DNA from: Euglena gracilis
Taxonomy: Eukaryota > Euglenida > Euglenophyceae > Euglenales
DNA length: 64,000 nt
Reading direction: 5' to 3'
NCBI GenBank assembly: GCA_039621445.1
Contig: CP154955.1
Coordinates: 38,944,426 to 39,008,425, forward strand
Shown here piece after piece: positions 52,701 through 63,125 of this stretch; the first letter of the stretch is position 1; every line of letters starts with the position of its first letter. The notes under the pieces were generated by a model that did no database searches, was not told where the DNA came from, and worked only from the letters and a program-made list of their open reading frames with translations. The translations under genes were made by a program, and so were the position numbers.

Positions 52701-55700
52701 CTGGGTGGGGGGTGGCCCGGAGAGAGGCGGCCGAAGGCAATGCTGGCAGGCATCCGCACCGGCCATTGGCCGATGGCCGGGGAGGGGGTTGTGGAACCCT
52801 GCCACCGGCCACTTGGAGAGACCCAGTGCCAGTGTGTACTACAGCGAGGCAAACTGGGGGGGGGGGGCACACGGCAGGCAAACCGCGCACCTCGCCGGGG
52901 CGGAGGTCGCGGGTGGCGTACAATCCACGGAGCCTGTTCGGCCCGACCCGCAGAGCCACGGGCGGGGGGTCGGGGGTCGTGCCGTGGGCTGTCAGCCACG
53001 CCAGGAACCCCGCGAAGACCTCCTCCTGCTCCTCCGTCCCGGCACTGCGGGCTGTGAAGCGTTGGGAAACGCAGGGAGGGGGCAAAGCCCACCGACCGCA
53101 GCACATCGTACCAAAGTGGCGGCCCACTCAAGCTGAACCGACCATCCCAGGTGGAATGTCCGGGAGAATGAATCGGTCTGGGTCCTTTCTGCAGAGGGGA
53201 AACATATGGGGACGGTTGATCTGCCCAGTCTCAAAAAAATTCCCTGCATCTCATAATTCCATTCCAGAAATATCAGCGGTTGTCCATTCAGTGGATTAGG
53301 CGGCCGATCTCGCACTTAGAACAAAGCGGGCTTGGGACATCTGTGCAACTGAGCAAATGGTGTTTCTTCTGAAAGTCACCATACCTAGCCCCAAAAACTT
53401 GTAGAATTAACTTATGGCGTCGCCTGGTGCCCCAGGATCTGGGGATGGAGGTGACTTTGACACTTAAAATGTCCCAGAGCAGACGTCCCCCAAAGCTTAT
53501 GTGGAGGCATGTGTTCGAGAGCAGCCTGGCGGCCACCTCGCCAAAAAAAAAAGACGTTGCAGTAACGATGCTGGGCCAGGGTGACCCTTACTTAGCCTTA
53601 AAGGAATAAATAAAAATTGTCCCAGCGCATTCAATCAAATCCATAGGGAAAAATGCCGAAAAAATTGGCGGGGGAAAAGGTGACTTCTGACAACCTTGAA
53701 CGTCGTCCATCCACCCGAAACGGCAAAAAAATGTGTCTTCCAACTATTTTGACCCGTTGCGAGCCCCAGTCCGGCCCTTGGCCGTCCCCAAGGACCAAGG
53801 GTGGTCCTCAAGGGTTCTTAAGCAAAAGAAAATCCCCGTCCCTTATGGGCCGCGCTGTTTTGGGCAAATGAGACTGAGCCCAACGCCACACCCTGCACAA
53901 AACTTCAGCACATCAATTCTGCAATAAAAATGGAAGCAGGACAAAAGGACCGGTCATCTGAGCCGAAATTAGGCTGAACGGTCCACTTCCACAGTTGCAC
54001 TGGTGGACAACTTGAATGATTGATTTGCTCGATTACACAAAGAAATAAAATGAATTCCGATTGTGAAACCTGAACCATTTTTATTTCTGAAGTAAGAGGG
54101 AAATGGAAACACAGCGTCCAGAAAGTCGAGGGGTTGCAAATATATACCCCCCCCAAAACACCGAGTCCACAAATCTTTGCATTTGCAGCCAGTGTACCAC
54201 CCCTCAGTTTTTGACTGAAAGACCAGGGGGGCCACTCATTTCTCAGGGGTAAAATCTTTCATTGGCGCTTATTTGTATTTCTGGGTTGAAAAACTTGCAT
54301 TTTCACGGGTTCAACGGGTTGATGTTCGTCAGGAGAGGTGTTGAGAAGAGGTCCAACACCACAGGAAAAAGGAATATAGGAGGGGGAAGGCGACAGTTGC
54401 ATGGCATTGAAATTCGAGCTCCAACCAGGCTGGTATGGGAGGACCTTGGTTGGTTTTGGCATGGTCCATTTGCGCAATTGCGAAAGCAGCCTGCTTGGAA
54501 AATTGCACAAATGGACAATTTCTTTCACGGTTGTTTGGGTGTTCCAGAATCCCAGCGTTAATGAGGTCGTGTGGCTAACCTGCCACAGAACTCAACTACT
54601 GGCAATCCTGCTGTGACTCTTTTGGCCTCTTCGTCAACCACAATTTTCAGAGTTATCTGACAATCCTTTTACCAATATCACTTGTTACATTCAAAACCCT
54701 CCACAGGGTACTGCAGGATTTAGAAAGCAAACAAAAGGGTGGATCTGACATCCACACCATTTGGCACTGGCGATTACTACGCAGGAGATTCGGCTGAAAA
54801 AACCCAGGGCTTTTGTCTTGTTTGTGTTCTTGTTTTTGTCTTGTTGTGTTAGTTTGTGTTCTTTTGGATTTCTGATTTCCTGGAGGTCAAACCCAGGAGA
54901 ACCAAAACTTGGCAGCAAAAATTTGTGGAAAGCAGAAAGCACCAGATTTCGGCCTTTACCCTGGGTTTGACCCCAGAAAATAGTATTGATCCACACGGAG
55001 GGCCGGCTTGTCACTAGAAGTTTAAATCCTAGATTCAAACACATAGAGAATAAAAGTGGGACACTTGCGCAAGACTCAAGGCATCAACCGCCTAAGTTAA
55101 CACCCCCCCCAAAACATTAAGCGCCTCCCCCCCCCCGAATAAAAAGGCGCCCCAGCCAGGGGGTTTGATTTTACCACCTGAATATACCCCCACAAATAAA
55201 CCCCTGCGAGGTTTTCATTCAGGGCAAAAGCAGTAATTATTTGGGTAGATTGCAATTTTTGGGTGGGTATTCACCAGCAGTGATCCGTTTTGTGCTTTTT
55301 CATTTTGGGGGACAACCAGGTGTTACAAAAAAAAATTGGTTAAAATCGCAACTACAAGTGCTTGACAACAGTTGAAAGCAGTGAAAATTCGTGGACGAGC
55401 CAAAAAAAAAAGGTTGAATTATCTCCCAAATATAAAGCCCATGCGCAAAATATGAAGCACTCCCTGAGGGTCTTGAAATCTCGCTTAAACATTAAGCTGG
55501 GGGGCAGTAACATTGGGACTAATGGATGGATGCCTGTGGACCCAACAGGGCACACCAGACTGGCCAGCAAGGGGTGGGGCAACGGTGTGGGTCCACAGCC
55601 GGTGAAGTGCAGCCAGTGCCCCTGCGCACAGAACATTGTTGACCGCATCAGAATGCTGACTGTGGGGGGGGGGACACTGAAGCAGTGGGAAGTCATTCGG

Positions 55701-58630
55701 GAAAAAGTTGGACCCAAAGGGGGCTCCGTTGACGGATGGATGGATCCCACATTTGGTGCTGTTGTTGTTGGGAGGCAGGTCACGCTTGCAAGTGGTTCTA
55801 CACGATCTGCCATAAAATGTTCATTTGTTTGAGGGGTTGGAGATGTTACAGGATTTGCAAGCCAAACGCTCGGAACTTTTTGAGTTGTGTTCAATTATTC
55901 TGGAAAAAGATGGTCTTCCTTGGGTTTGAAAAACAGCTCATTGTATCATTGTAAACCCCCCCAAATATAGAACCCCCCGGTTTTATATTCGGGAAATTTC
56001 AAGACCCCCAGGAGGGTTTTATATTTGGGAGGGGGGGTTGTATTCGGTCGGAAAAATCAACTTACTGGCGGGATCCAGTAGTCACTTTTCGGTCTAAATA
56101 CGCCCACCCTTTGGGGTCCAAACATTTCACTTTTCGGGCAAAGGGGGGAACTTAACATGTTTTTGATAAAAATTGTTCCCAAATCTGCCAAAAATCACAA
56201 TTTGAGGAGAGATTTTATCGAAAAATTTTCCTTCCGGCGCTTCGCGCCGGAGGGGGGATTTATATTCGGGCGGGATTTCAAGATCCTCAGGGGGTTTTTA
56301 TATTTGGGGGGGGGGCTATATTTGGGGGGGTTATTTGTCGTGAAATTCCATCCATCGCCAAGCTTTTGTGAGTCACCCAAATTCTATGGAAATTCGGCAT
56401 TGGATGTGTGTGCGGTTGCTAAATCAACAATTGGTGGACAGCTGTCTTCGTTTCATTTGGGTTGCCATACTCGGGGAGGGGGGGGGTCTCACCTGGCAGC
56501 CGGCCAGTCACTCTCAGAAAACCAGTCAACCCCATCAACGCCCTGGGACTCATCCTGCAAAAGAGGGGCACGATATGCCGCACCATCCCGCGGGCCGGGG
56601 GTGGCACACCGGTGAGCAGCAGCGCTGGGGTCAGGGCGGGGTGGGCAGTGTGCTGCTCCGCCGGCCGCCGCTGATCGCCGGGGACGGCGGCCGCCGCGTC
56701 CCCTGTGGCGGGAAGGCGCTTGGGGCCCGGAGGAGACCCGGGCGGAGGGCGGCAGTGCTGTGGGGTAATGAACGGATTAAGCGCACAAACTTGCCCAGGC
56801 CATTTCAGGCAACAGATGCCTTTCGGATTGGGTATGATGCATTTTGGGTTCAGGGCTGCATCGCGTGCCATGTAAATCGCGAATTTGGCACGAGTTTGAC
56901 CATATCCCACAACCTTGAATTTTCACAAATGTCTATGATCAATCATGAACAGTCACAAAATGATGTTTTGCCCATTTTTATGAAGGGTCAACGTCTCTCA
57001 AAGGCGAAGACAAAAATGAACGGAGGAAGAAGAAATTATTTCCGCACGATCATTCAGAAATGGCACCTGGGTCAAACCCACCTACACACCCACCAAAATC
57101 CAGCCAAAACCTGCCGAAAACCCTTGAAAAGAATTTTCTGGCCCGGTTTTTGGCCAGGCAAAAGACTGAACCATGCCCCCCCCCCCCCCCCGGGGTGCCA
57201 CGGCCCCAACCCACCCATCCACTCTCTCAAAAACCTATCCAACTACCCGGGGGTCTGTGCCCTGGACGCCCTGAGGCGAAGGGCAGTGCTGAGGGGGGGG
57301 GGGGTCCCCAACGGAATAAAAGAAAGAATCCTGGGAGGCCGGAGACCTGGAAGGGGCGGGAAGGGGCCAGTGGGCCCATCCGAAAGGGGCGGCGCTGAGC
57401 GTGAGGCAGTCCGCTGCGCCCGTGATGGTCCCTGCCTGAAGCCTGGGCGGAGGAGAGGGGCAGCGTCGGGGAGTTCACGATGCTGCTGCGCTGCAAATGG
57501 AGGAAAAGGGCACTCGGGGTATTGGGGGCTTTGATTGGCTGGAGGACGTGTCGTCGGTGGTCACACCAAAAATGCTTGGCAGAATTAATTAAACAGAGTC
57601 GTGAGGGGTGAAGTTCAATCAGGATTTCACTGGGAAGTCCACACAAGTTGTAAATCATTTTGGGCAAGTGTTCGATCGATTGGACAAGAACCCCCCCCCT
57701 CCGGCATGAAAACGATCAGTTGAAAATTCCTTGATGCGTTTGTGGAAAATTTATTTCATTAAAAATCCATTTCATACTAATTTTCAATATTTACCTTCTT
57801 TGTTCAAACTGAAGCAGCATATTTTCAAATTTCCAAAAAAAAATTTAAAATGATGTTGAAGAGATGGCATAAAATCTTGAATTTATTTGGGGTGGATGTT
57901 TTTGAGTCCCATGGGGCTGTGTCATTTGATGCTAGATGTTTCCGGGGCATCCATAAAAGCATCCTTAAAAGGGTTGGACCATCGGGTTGCACTGATTTGC
58001 CCCAGAATAGCATCCAAGCTGTCTTTTGGTCCTGCTTTTTTCTGCAACTTTTCTCGGCTAATTTTCTGCACTTATTGCCCGAATTTACCTGGAAGTTCAT
58101 TTTTCAGTTATCACATGATCAAGGATCAGATCCGGGTTTTAAATAACGTGGTTTGGCGCTTTTCTACAAAAAAAAAACACTGTAGCCCACATGGGCTCGA
58201 AGCCTCGAAATTCCTTTGACGATAACCGATTGATGACATCGTGCTTCCACATCAACTTGCGAGGATTCTGCATTGTGTGTAAATCTTCGAGCACCATATC
58301 GGCAGGCCGTCACGCACACATACAAGCCAGCGATGCGGGTGGCGATTGCCACAGCTGTGTGGAGATGACCTGGGGCGGGAAAGGTATGGTCCACACTGAT
58401 CCTGACCATGGGAATGACAACTTCTACAACTGCCTCACGCAACAAAATGCCGACGGCCGTGCCACCCAACAGTCCACGCCCCGCCCATTGCTTCACCCAG
58501 AGTCGAATACAGGCTGCCTGGTCAGTGGACACACCTGGCCCAGGGCGGCCGGCAGCAGCAACAGCACAGCGCCGGCCAGTGCCCCCGCCACGAAGAGGAG
58601 GGGACGGCGGGGAGGCGGACCGCCGCCCAT
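34749..58630 (-). CDS. SET2: tandem paralogue of SET1, LSMT-like SET-domain methyltransferase, interrupted by a transposon in an intron
   Basis: Exons: 58,630-58,535; 56,757-56,610; 53,051-52,891; 52,700-52,570; 40,164-40,089; 39,143-39,048; 38,885-38,848; 37,587-37,524; 36,961-36,883; 36,697-36,542; 36,200-36,076; 35,208-35,096; 34,826-34,749 (TGA). Motifs: GLYATRDLRPGE|VVLAVPHRL, DWAP|YFRLLPPDC, WALAILSSRCFEQ, LVPGVDLVNHSC, GEEVTIRYSNGPTQDYFLS, LAQYSTGLAEDEAVLEAGG, VAQKRILQGVVELFHG. The signal peptide MGGGPPPRRPLLFVAGALAG starts as in SET1 and ends at the same GT donor, followed by a Pro/Arg/Ala-rich transit-like exon. Frame is intact throughout, so the gene may be functional if the 12.4-kb transposon-bearing intron can be spliced. 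Role inferred: methylation of a chloroplast protein such as RuBisCO or aldolase; the substrate cannot be told from sequence. Confidence 0.9.
34827..35095 (-). other. Young nonconventional intron present only in SET2, with perfect 8-bp duplication
   Basis: Read on the minus strand, ACCCGGAC-CAGAG opens and CTCTG-ACCCGGAC closes the insertion, so a 269-nt intron has 5-bp inverted ends and a perfect 8-bp direct repeat. Splicing three bases before CAG and five after CTG restores LDP|DVA. SET1 has the uninterrupted codons GACCCGGATGTG at the same place. The interior has C/G blocks in inverted order and ACCCACCCACCC. Confidence 0.93.
39144..40088 (-). other. Nonconventional intron present only in SET2
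   Basis: Begins GAC-CAGGGTTTG and ends CAGACCCTG-GGTAG, complementary over nine bases with one wobble or mismatch. Joining gives ATE|DPHAIQRTMWNR, matching SET1 ATEDPRAIDCALWNR, which has no intron there. The 8-mers CGGAGGAC and GGTAGGAC agree at 6 of 8. Confidence 0.87.
40697..40815. repeat. TTTCTTATATTTGGG hairpin repeat, left of the transposon
   Basis: Begins GGTAACCCCCCCCCAAATAT then AAGAAACC, followed by direct copies of GGGTTTCTTATATTTGGGTG. The inverted counterpart is at 52,098-52,260, so these look like the two ends of an older element into which the 11-kb transposon inserted. Confidence 0.75.
40829..40833. repeat. Left target-site duplication AGGTT
   Basis: Identical to 51,903-51,907 immediately outside the right TIR. 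Confidence 0.85.
42040..45762 (+). CDS. Element gene A: putative transposase of unassigned family
   Basis: Exons approximately 42,040-42,850, 43,335-44,970 and 45,530-45,762, separated by introns holding palindromes. The first exon reads MESSQASSTHSRRRGYEGYS and later CVLWFDNFWKRAMTSNP with HDCCVMAMM. The second has VWRPFMLTDDRISSQ, PLPLLVDINLWYRQLKVVYG and LPPLYGVWHAYKQVLYVLYRR, then a long Arg/Glu/Gln coiled-coil stretch and WDRWHEWLPACCF. The last exon is a Ser/Glu/Pro/Arg-rich tail ending in TGA at 45,762. The spaced Asp residues (WFDNF, LVDIN) followed by a conserved-looking WH and acidic helix would suit a DDE-type catalytic core, but the residues are not proven. A reading-frame change between about 44,190 and 44,260 has no obvious GT-AG intron and may be a frameshift. 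An ATG at 42,006 in another frame is an alternative start. Confidence 0.6.
43214..43261. repeat. Perfect 48-bp palindrome
   Basis: From GCAACTTTTGATGCGCGCAT to its exact inverse, centred between 43,237 and 43,238, in the intron between the first two exons of gene A. It contains the element palindrome core TTTGCGCAAA. Confidence 0.97.
45452..45501. repeat. Near-perfect 50-bp palindrome
   Basis: GAATTATTA(C/T)TTTTGATGCG...CAATTG...and inverse, with one mismatch, directly upstream of the last exon of gene A. Confidence 0.95.
46306..50464 (+). CDS. Element gene B: ParB/sulfiredoxin-fold domain protein with charged nuclear-type tail
   Basis: Exons with GT-AG joins and kept phase: 46,306-46,696; 46,996-47,111; 47,267-47,515; 47,669-47,969; 48,106-48,458; 48,727-48,939; 49,134 to 50,464. 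The start is MADPAAVPPEGEPV. The first join gives PLEPVRVTVWKKA|ENHYVLMSGQHITSALKRW. Hydrophobic strands, a preceding NNEVERKL helix and a GQH turn followed by a helix match the ParB/Srx nucleotide-binding or DNA-clamp fold (bacterial signature GxHR). A helical middle, a segment with YGGAGAVAAVEAAVRRLAPG, and a Lys/Glu/Ser-rich tail with nuclear-localisation-like KKKRRKKEPEKK and an Asp/Ser acidic run follow. The tail is read in two frames; a 47-nt GT-AG intron at 49,747-49,793 would join them, otherwise a frameshift. Stop at 50,462-50,464. Confidence 0.62.
46833..46975. repeat. Cluster of four palindromes in the first intron of gene B
   Basis: Four copies of TTGCGCA(A/T)TTGCGCGCA at about 40-base spacing (near 46,836, 46,876, 46,916 and 46,960). 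Each is followed by CAC and a short CA-rich spacer. All lie within the GT-AG intron 46,697-46,995. Confidence 0.95.
47127..47235 (+). repeat. 15-mer tandem array CCCTCTCGTGACGCC
   Basis: Seven copies, the last with GTGCC, within the second intron of gene B. Single variants recur at 50,876-50,930 and CCCCTCTCA at 50,607-50,640, downstream of gene B. Confidence 0.95.
50465..51876. other. 3' non-coding region of the transposon
   Basis: About 1.4 kb that is C-rich (CCCTGCACCCC-type tracts at 51,350-51,480) with four palindromes. Frames are open only because of proline/threonine-like low complexity; no gene is supported. It probably holds the 3' UTR of gene B. Confidence 0.5.
51903..51907. repeat. 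Right target-site duplication AGGTT
   Basis: Pairs with 40,829-40,833. Five bases is short, but both copies abut the TIR ends exactly. Confidence 0.85.
52098..52260. repeat. TTTCTTATATTTGGG hairpin repeat, right of the transposon
   Basis: Direct copies of GGGTTTCTTATATTTGGG ending in a G run and GGTTACTGGGTA, the inverse of the GGTAACCCCC start at about 40,694. Together the two sides frame the host element that received the transposon. Confidence 0.75.
53295..55096. mobile_element. Relic related to the 11-kb transposon
   Basis: The left end ATTAGGCGGCCGATCTCGCA resembles the 11-kb element TIR. The right end ACCGCCTAAG is its inverse but diverges after about 10 bases. Inside, CATTTGCGCAATTGCGAAAG at 54,469 is the element palindrome. 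No target duplication or coding sequence is seen. It is probably a decayed non-autonomous copy, 1.8 kb long, in an intron of SET2. Confidence 0.5.
55955..56340. repeat. Inverted TTTTATATTTGGG / CCCAAATATA hairpin repeat
   Basis: Copies of TATA(T/A)TTCGGG and CCCCCAAATATAGAACCCCC in both orientations around CTTCCGGCGCTTCGCGCCGG. The layout parallels the TTTCTTATATTTGGG pair at 40.7 and 52.2 kb, suggesting one family of intronic hairpins. Confidence 0.65.
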
Positions 58631-59964
58631 ATGCAGGCAGGAGAGGGGCGGGGGGGGGTGCTCTGGAGAAAGCCGCAAAAGCATCAAACCCCAGCTCAAC
58701 CACCAGCCTGTGACTCATACCCCCCCCTGGAGGGAAAAATGATGAAGAATCAAAAGGCAAAATTGTGCCAGAAATCACAAGGTGTGCGAAAAAAAAACAG
58801 CTGTGGTGGGCATGACAATCAATGAGGTTTAGGCAAAAAAAACTATAACATTGCCAAGAATACGTCCAAAAACAGGGGGCATTTTTGGACCGGTCACACC
58901 CTAAACCTCGACTTATAACCAGGTTTTGAATAATGCTGAGCTCTTAATGGGATTCGCACGTATTGGGCGGCCCAAAAATGGCCGTTTCTCGGGCCTGGTA
59001 AAAGTGTTCAGATTTGAATGAACAATATCTATTTTCTTTTTAACAAAATACAGATAATCAAAAAAAGGTAATATGAGTATTTGATTTTGGAGATGGTGTT
59101 GCTCGTTTACAATCAAATTTTCTATTGACCCAAATTGCTTATTGGCAATCTCAAGAATTTTCGTAGTGCTAATGAAGCGTGACACAATTTTCAACAATTG
59201 TTGAAACTCGTTGTTCAACCAATTGTTGGAAACATGGGGTTCAGCAACAGCGGACGATTGAGAATCTTTATTAGAAGTTTTTCTCCTTTCCAACTCGACA
59301 GAAAAAATAGGGGCAATGACATGGGGATGCAGCACCAACCTTTGGGTCTCGGATGTTGCCGTCCACAAAGGCACAATGCACCGAAGCACATCACAAGTAC
59401 AAAAAAAAGTTCCATTGCTGAAAACCTTCTCCCCAAAACACAACCGGACTCAAAAAAATCCAGTCGAGCAATTTTCAGTTGAAAACCATGGAGTTCACCA
59501 TTTCATTAAACAAAAACGAGCCGCACTTCAAACAGGACGTCTTCGGAGTGTTCAGGCCACCCCTGGCGAGGGCTACCCCAAAGCTTTCTCGGAAAGTTTG
59601 TCACGCACACACTGCGCAAATGGCACAAAGCAGAGACGGTCAGCTGTCTTAAACCACAAATTTTCTGAGAAGATTGGGAGTTCATCCTGTGGAGCAAGGA
59701 CGGGATGATCATCGAATCGCCATTGTTTTCTTGGCAGGGAAAACAGCATGCAGAAAAGAAGATAGCCAAGTGTATAAACATGTATTTATACCGAGGGCAG
59801 CCGGACACTATTTCGCTCCGAGGGCCAAGAAGGCAGAGCAGCCGTATCTAGAGTTTATCGTGAAGATAAGAAAGATTCTGAGTGGTCACGGCCTGGTATG
59901 AAGGGGCAGGTGCAGTCCAACTCAGTGAAGCCATTGCAAAAGCGGCCGTGGCGGACAGAAGCGG
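58631..59964. other. Spacer between the EBP stop and the SET2 start
   Basis: No exon is supported. The sequence is moderately AT-rich with no repeats of note, and is the presumed SET2 promoter and EBP 3' UTR. Confidence 0.4.
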
Positions 59965-62900
59965 CTACCGGGCCTTCTCCTTGACGAGGGAGCCCACGGC
60001 GGTCACGGTGTGCCACACGATGAGCGCGGGGATCACGATCCAGATGAGGTTGGCGCCGTACCCGAACCAGAAATAGAGGCAGTGGTCCCACGTGAACTCG
60101 AAGTGGCGGTCCACCGGCACGTTCGGGACAGGCTTCTATTTTTAGCAACCTTGGTTGTTTAAAAGCTGTTAAGTTAAGTAACAGTTAGGGAGGCCGCTTG
60201 TTGTGCCAGCCCACGGCAGCACACCCTGCGGCGGGAGAGTGATGGTTTGGGTCCTGGCCCAGGCTGACTTCCCCAAGTTTCCCTTGAACATAAGCGTGTT
60301 CGGGCCCGGCGCCTGCGAGGGGGTGTCGTTGCACTGTCCACCCCAAAAAAACCGACCCCCCTGGGGTGATGCTCTTGGGAAGGCGCTTTCAGCCCCCAGG
60401 GGTGGAGGGGTGGGGGAGCCCCCCCCCCCCCGGCCTTCCTCCAGGAAGCCTGGCTGGGGAAGTCGGCGAGCCACTCCACCCCGGCAAACAGCACCGCGCC
60501 GCACCACTGCAGCGGAGGCCGCCCGCCATCTCCCGGTGGGGCACTGGAAGCCGGGGAGAAGCATGGAGGTCACGTGTGGATGGCGTGACCATCCACACGT
60601 GTCATAGCCAAACGAGGCAGGACGTGTGTGGGGGGTGGGGAAGGGGAATGGCGTGGGTGGAGGGACAGAGCTTGGACCTTTTTTTGTGTGCAGGAGTCCA
60701 TACTCGGATCTATCCGGATAAATATTGAACAAATCCTTGAAATGTCGGGGAAAATCCTGGACGAAAAAAATATCCTGAACCCCTTTTTCGGGGAAAGCCA
60801 TCAGAATTCACATTAAAAAGCCTGAGGTTTTCCCAAATCCAGCATTCAAATTTGATGAAATCCCAACTTAAACTAAAGAGCACACTTTTTTCATTTTGGT
60901 GATCAATACACCTTAATCTTCACCAACAAGCGTTTTGGAAATAAAATATTTCTAGGGTTGGCGCGAAACGCTGAAGAAAATTTTGGGCGTACACTGCATT
61001 AAATTGTTAAATTCGCCAGAGAAAATCTTGGACGGATCCTTAAAATGGTGGGGAAAATCCTGGACAAAATTCGTCCAAAAAATTTTCCCACAATTTTTTC
61101 CCGTTCAAATCCCCCCAGAGTTTCGGAAGACTTTTTTTTTGAAAGGGATGAACCTACATGCATGAACCACCAGCCACGTTCGGATGTGTTGTGGAGTTGG
61201 CCAATCTCCATCAGTGTGTCAGTTTACCAAACTGGGCATGGACGAAAGCAAAAAAAAGGGGGGAACCTGGGAGGGGAGGGGCGGCTGTGGTCGTGACGGC
61301 AGCCAGGGGGTAGCGGCACGGCCATTGCCGCTGGTAGGCGACGTACGTCAGGAGGGAGAGGGGGCCCTGGAAGAACAGCTCGATCTGGGTGATGACCCAT
61401 GAGTTGAGCTCGTCCGTCGGCCCCAACCCCGGACGGTGCTGCCCGAAATAGGCCATGTGCCCCCCCCAACACAGTCTGAATTCAGTATAGCAAACCTTAT
61501 TTCTCCCTCAATGCCACTTATACCCGAAATACACTGGGGGTTGAGAACATCATGTCCCGCAAGCAAAAAAAAAGTGTGGAGGAATGCCAGCATTTGTTCA
61601 GTGGGGAGGCAGCCGGCAGGGCTTGGTCTCGAACCGCCGGTCCACCTTGATGTAGTTCTGGTACATCAGGGGCTGCATGTGGTACCCGCCAGTCAGTGAC
61701 AGGGCGGGGAGGGGGGGGGGCGTGACTCCAATGCCATGAGTGAGACGATATCCGTTCTCCGCTGTACTGTGTCACCGGATATCCCCATGATTGGTACAAG
61801 CCGGGCCTTGCTGCACACCACACACCCGTCACTCCAAACACAGCCTCGGGAGATAACCCAGGCCTTGAGGTGCGCGCCGCAGAGTCAAAAATGCGGCTGC
61901 TCGCGTGGGGCAGCGTTGCAGTTTGTTGGTCCGGAGCGGCTGGACCCGGGGGGCCCTGGGCAGGCCGTCCATCGCAATGTGGATGAAGGCGCCGTTCATG
62001 AGGAACCAGTTCGCCACCAGCCCCTCTGTGCGGCTCCGCACGCCGCGGCCCGCCTCCAGGCCGGGGGGGCGGCCAGCCAGCCCGTCATTGGCGGTGGCGG
62101 GGGAGGGGGGCCTCGGGCGGCTGACCATCGAATTGGCTCGACCCGTTTCCCCGAACCATCCGTGAACGAGGCAACTGCAGCGCCGATGCCCTGAGCGGTG
62201 GCTCGGTGGCAACCTTGTCCAAACAAAAGCGCGAGTTCGCTGGAGTCTGCGGCCGTTCAATGAAGGGGATCAAACCGGATACCACAACCGCTTAAAACTC
62301 CGTAGGGCTGGGGTGTTCGTGAAAACAAGGGCAACACGAAACAAAAAAGAATGAGCAGTTTGGAATTGGGACCTGCCGACTTTCAAACTGCTGGGCTACT
62401 TATTGGGGTTGCTCAATTTACATGAGCATGACTCCAGAAACAGTTCACTCAAAATTCACCAGTCCGAAAATTCAATAAATGTCGTTGATCTTGGGAGATG
62501 GGGTAAGCAAAATAATTTTGCGAATAATAATCAGGTTCAATCGCTCTCAGCCAGCACACAGGCCACAGGCCCGCTCCCCAGTGTGCACTCCCGAACACCA
62601 AACCAAGTCCGGAAAATGGGGTCCCCAGCCCCGGCCTGAGCCCCACGCTGCCCAGCAGGGCCAGCAGGAACGCCGCCACCCCGCACAGCAGGGCCGGGTT
62701 GGTGAGGTAGGCGACGGCCTGCTGGGCCGCATCCTTGGGCCCAGGCCCCCCTGTGTGCACTGCGGCGGTTTGTTTGGTGCCGTTTACCCGCCCTTCCGGC
62801 CTGGCGTTGCTTTCACCCCTGGCCCTTTTTGTCTGTGTGCGCGGAGGTCCCCGGGCCATCCTCCACCCCCTGTGGTACGCAGGGGGTTTGGGGTGCGGTG

Positions 62901-63125
62901 GGGCCATCGTGGCGGGGCAAGCGCCAACCCACTTATTCCCGTGGGGACGCACGAGAGGGCCGACCCGCCCGGGGACAGCCGGGGTTGGGGGGAACAGTCG
63001 GCGGCGGGCAGGGGCAGGGTTGGCGGCCAGGGGGGCGCCTGTGCGGGCTGCTGCTGGTAGAGGAGGACCAGCGGGGTCGCGAGGCAGCCCGCGACGAACC
63101 AGAACGTGGGGTCCAGCAGCAGCAT
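59965..63125 (-). CDS. EBP: Sterol delta8-delta7 isomerase, EBP (EXPERA) family, 7 exons
   Basis: Moves the sterol B-ring double bond from C8 to C7 in the ER membrane. Exons: 63,125-63,045; 62,736-62,642; 62,051-61,962; 61,694 to about 61,608; 61,438-61,298; 60,506-60,456; 60,123-59,965 (TAG). Family phrases: NW FLMNGAFIHIAMDG, YQNYIKVDRRF, VITQIELFFQGPLSLLTY, CGAVLFAGVEW and HCLYFWFGYGANLIWIVIPA. Four or five membrane segments and about 230 residues match animal and plant EBP. The His of GAFIHI aligns with the catalytic His; the acidic residue four further on is Asp where human has Glu. Introns 1, 2, 3 and 6 obey CAG +4 / CTG -8 with paired ends and restored phase (for example GACTTCCCC|AACGTG). 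Intron 5 is GT-AG. Intron 4 is not resolved. Confidence 0.9.
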
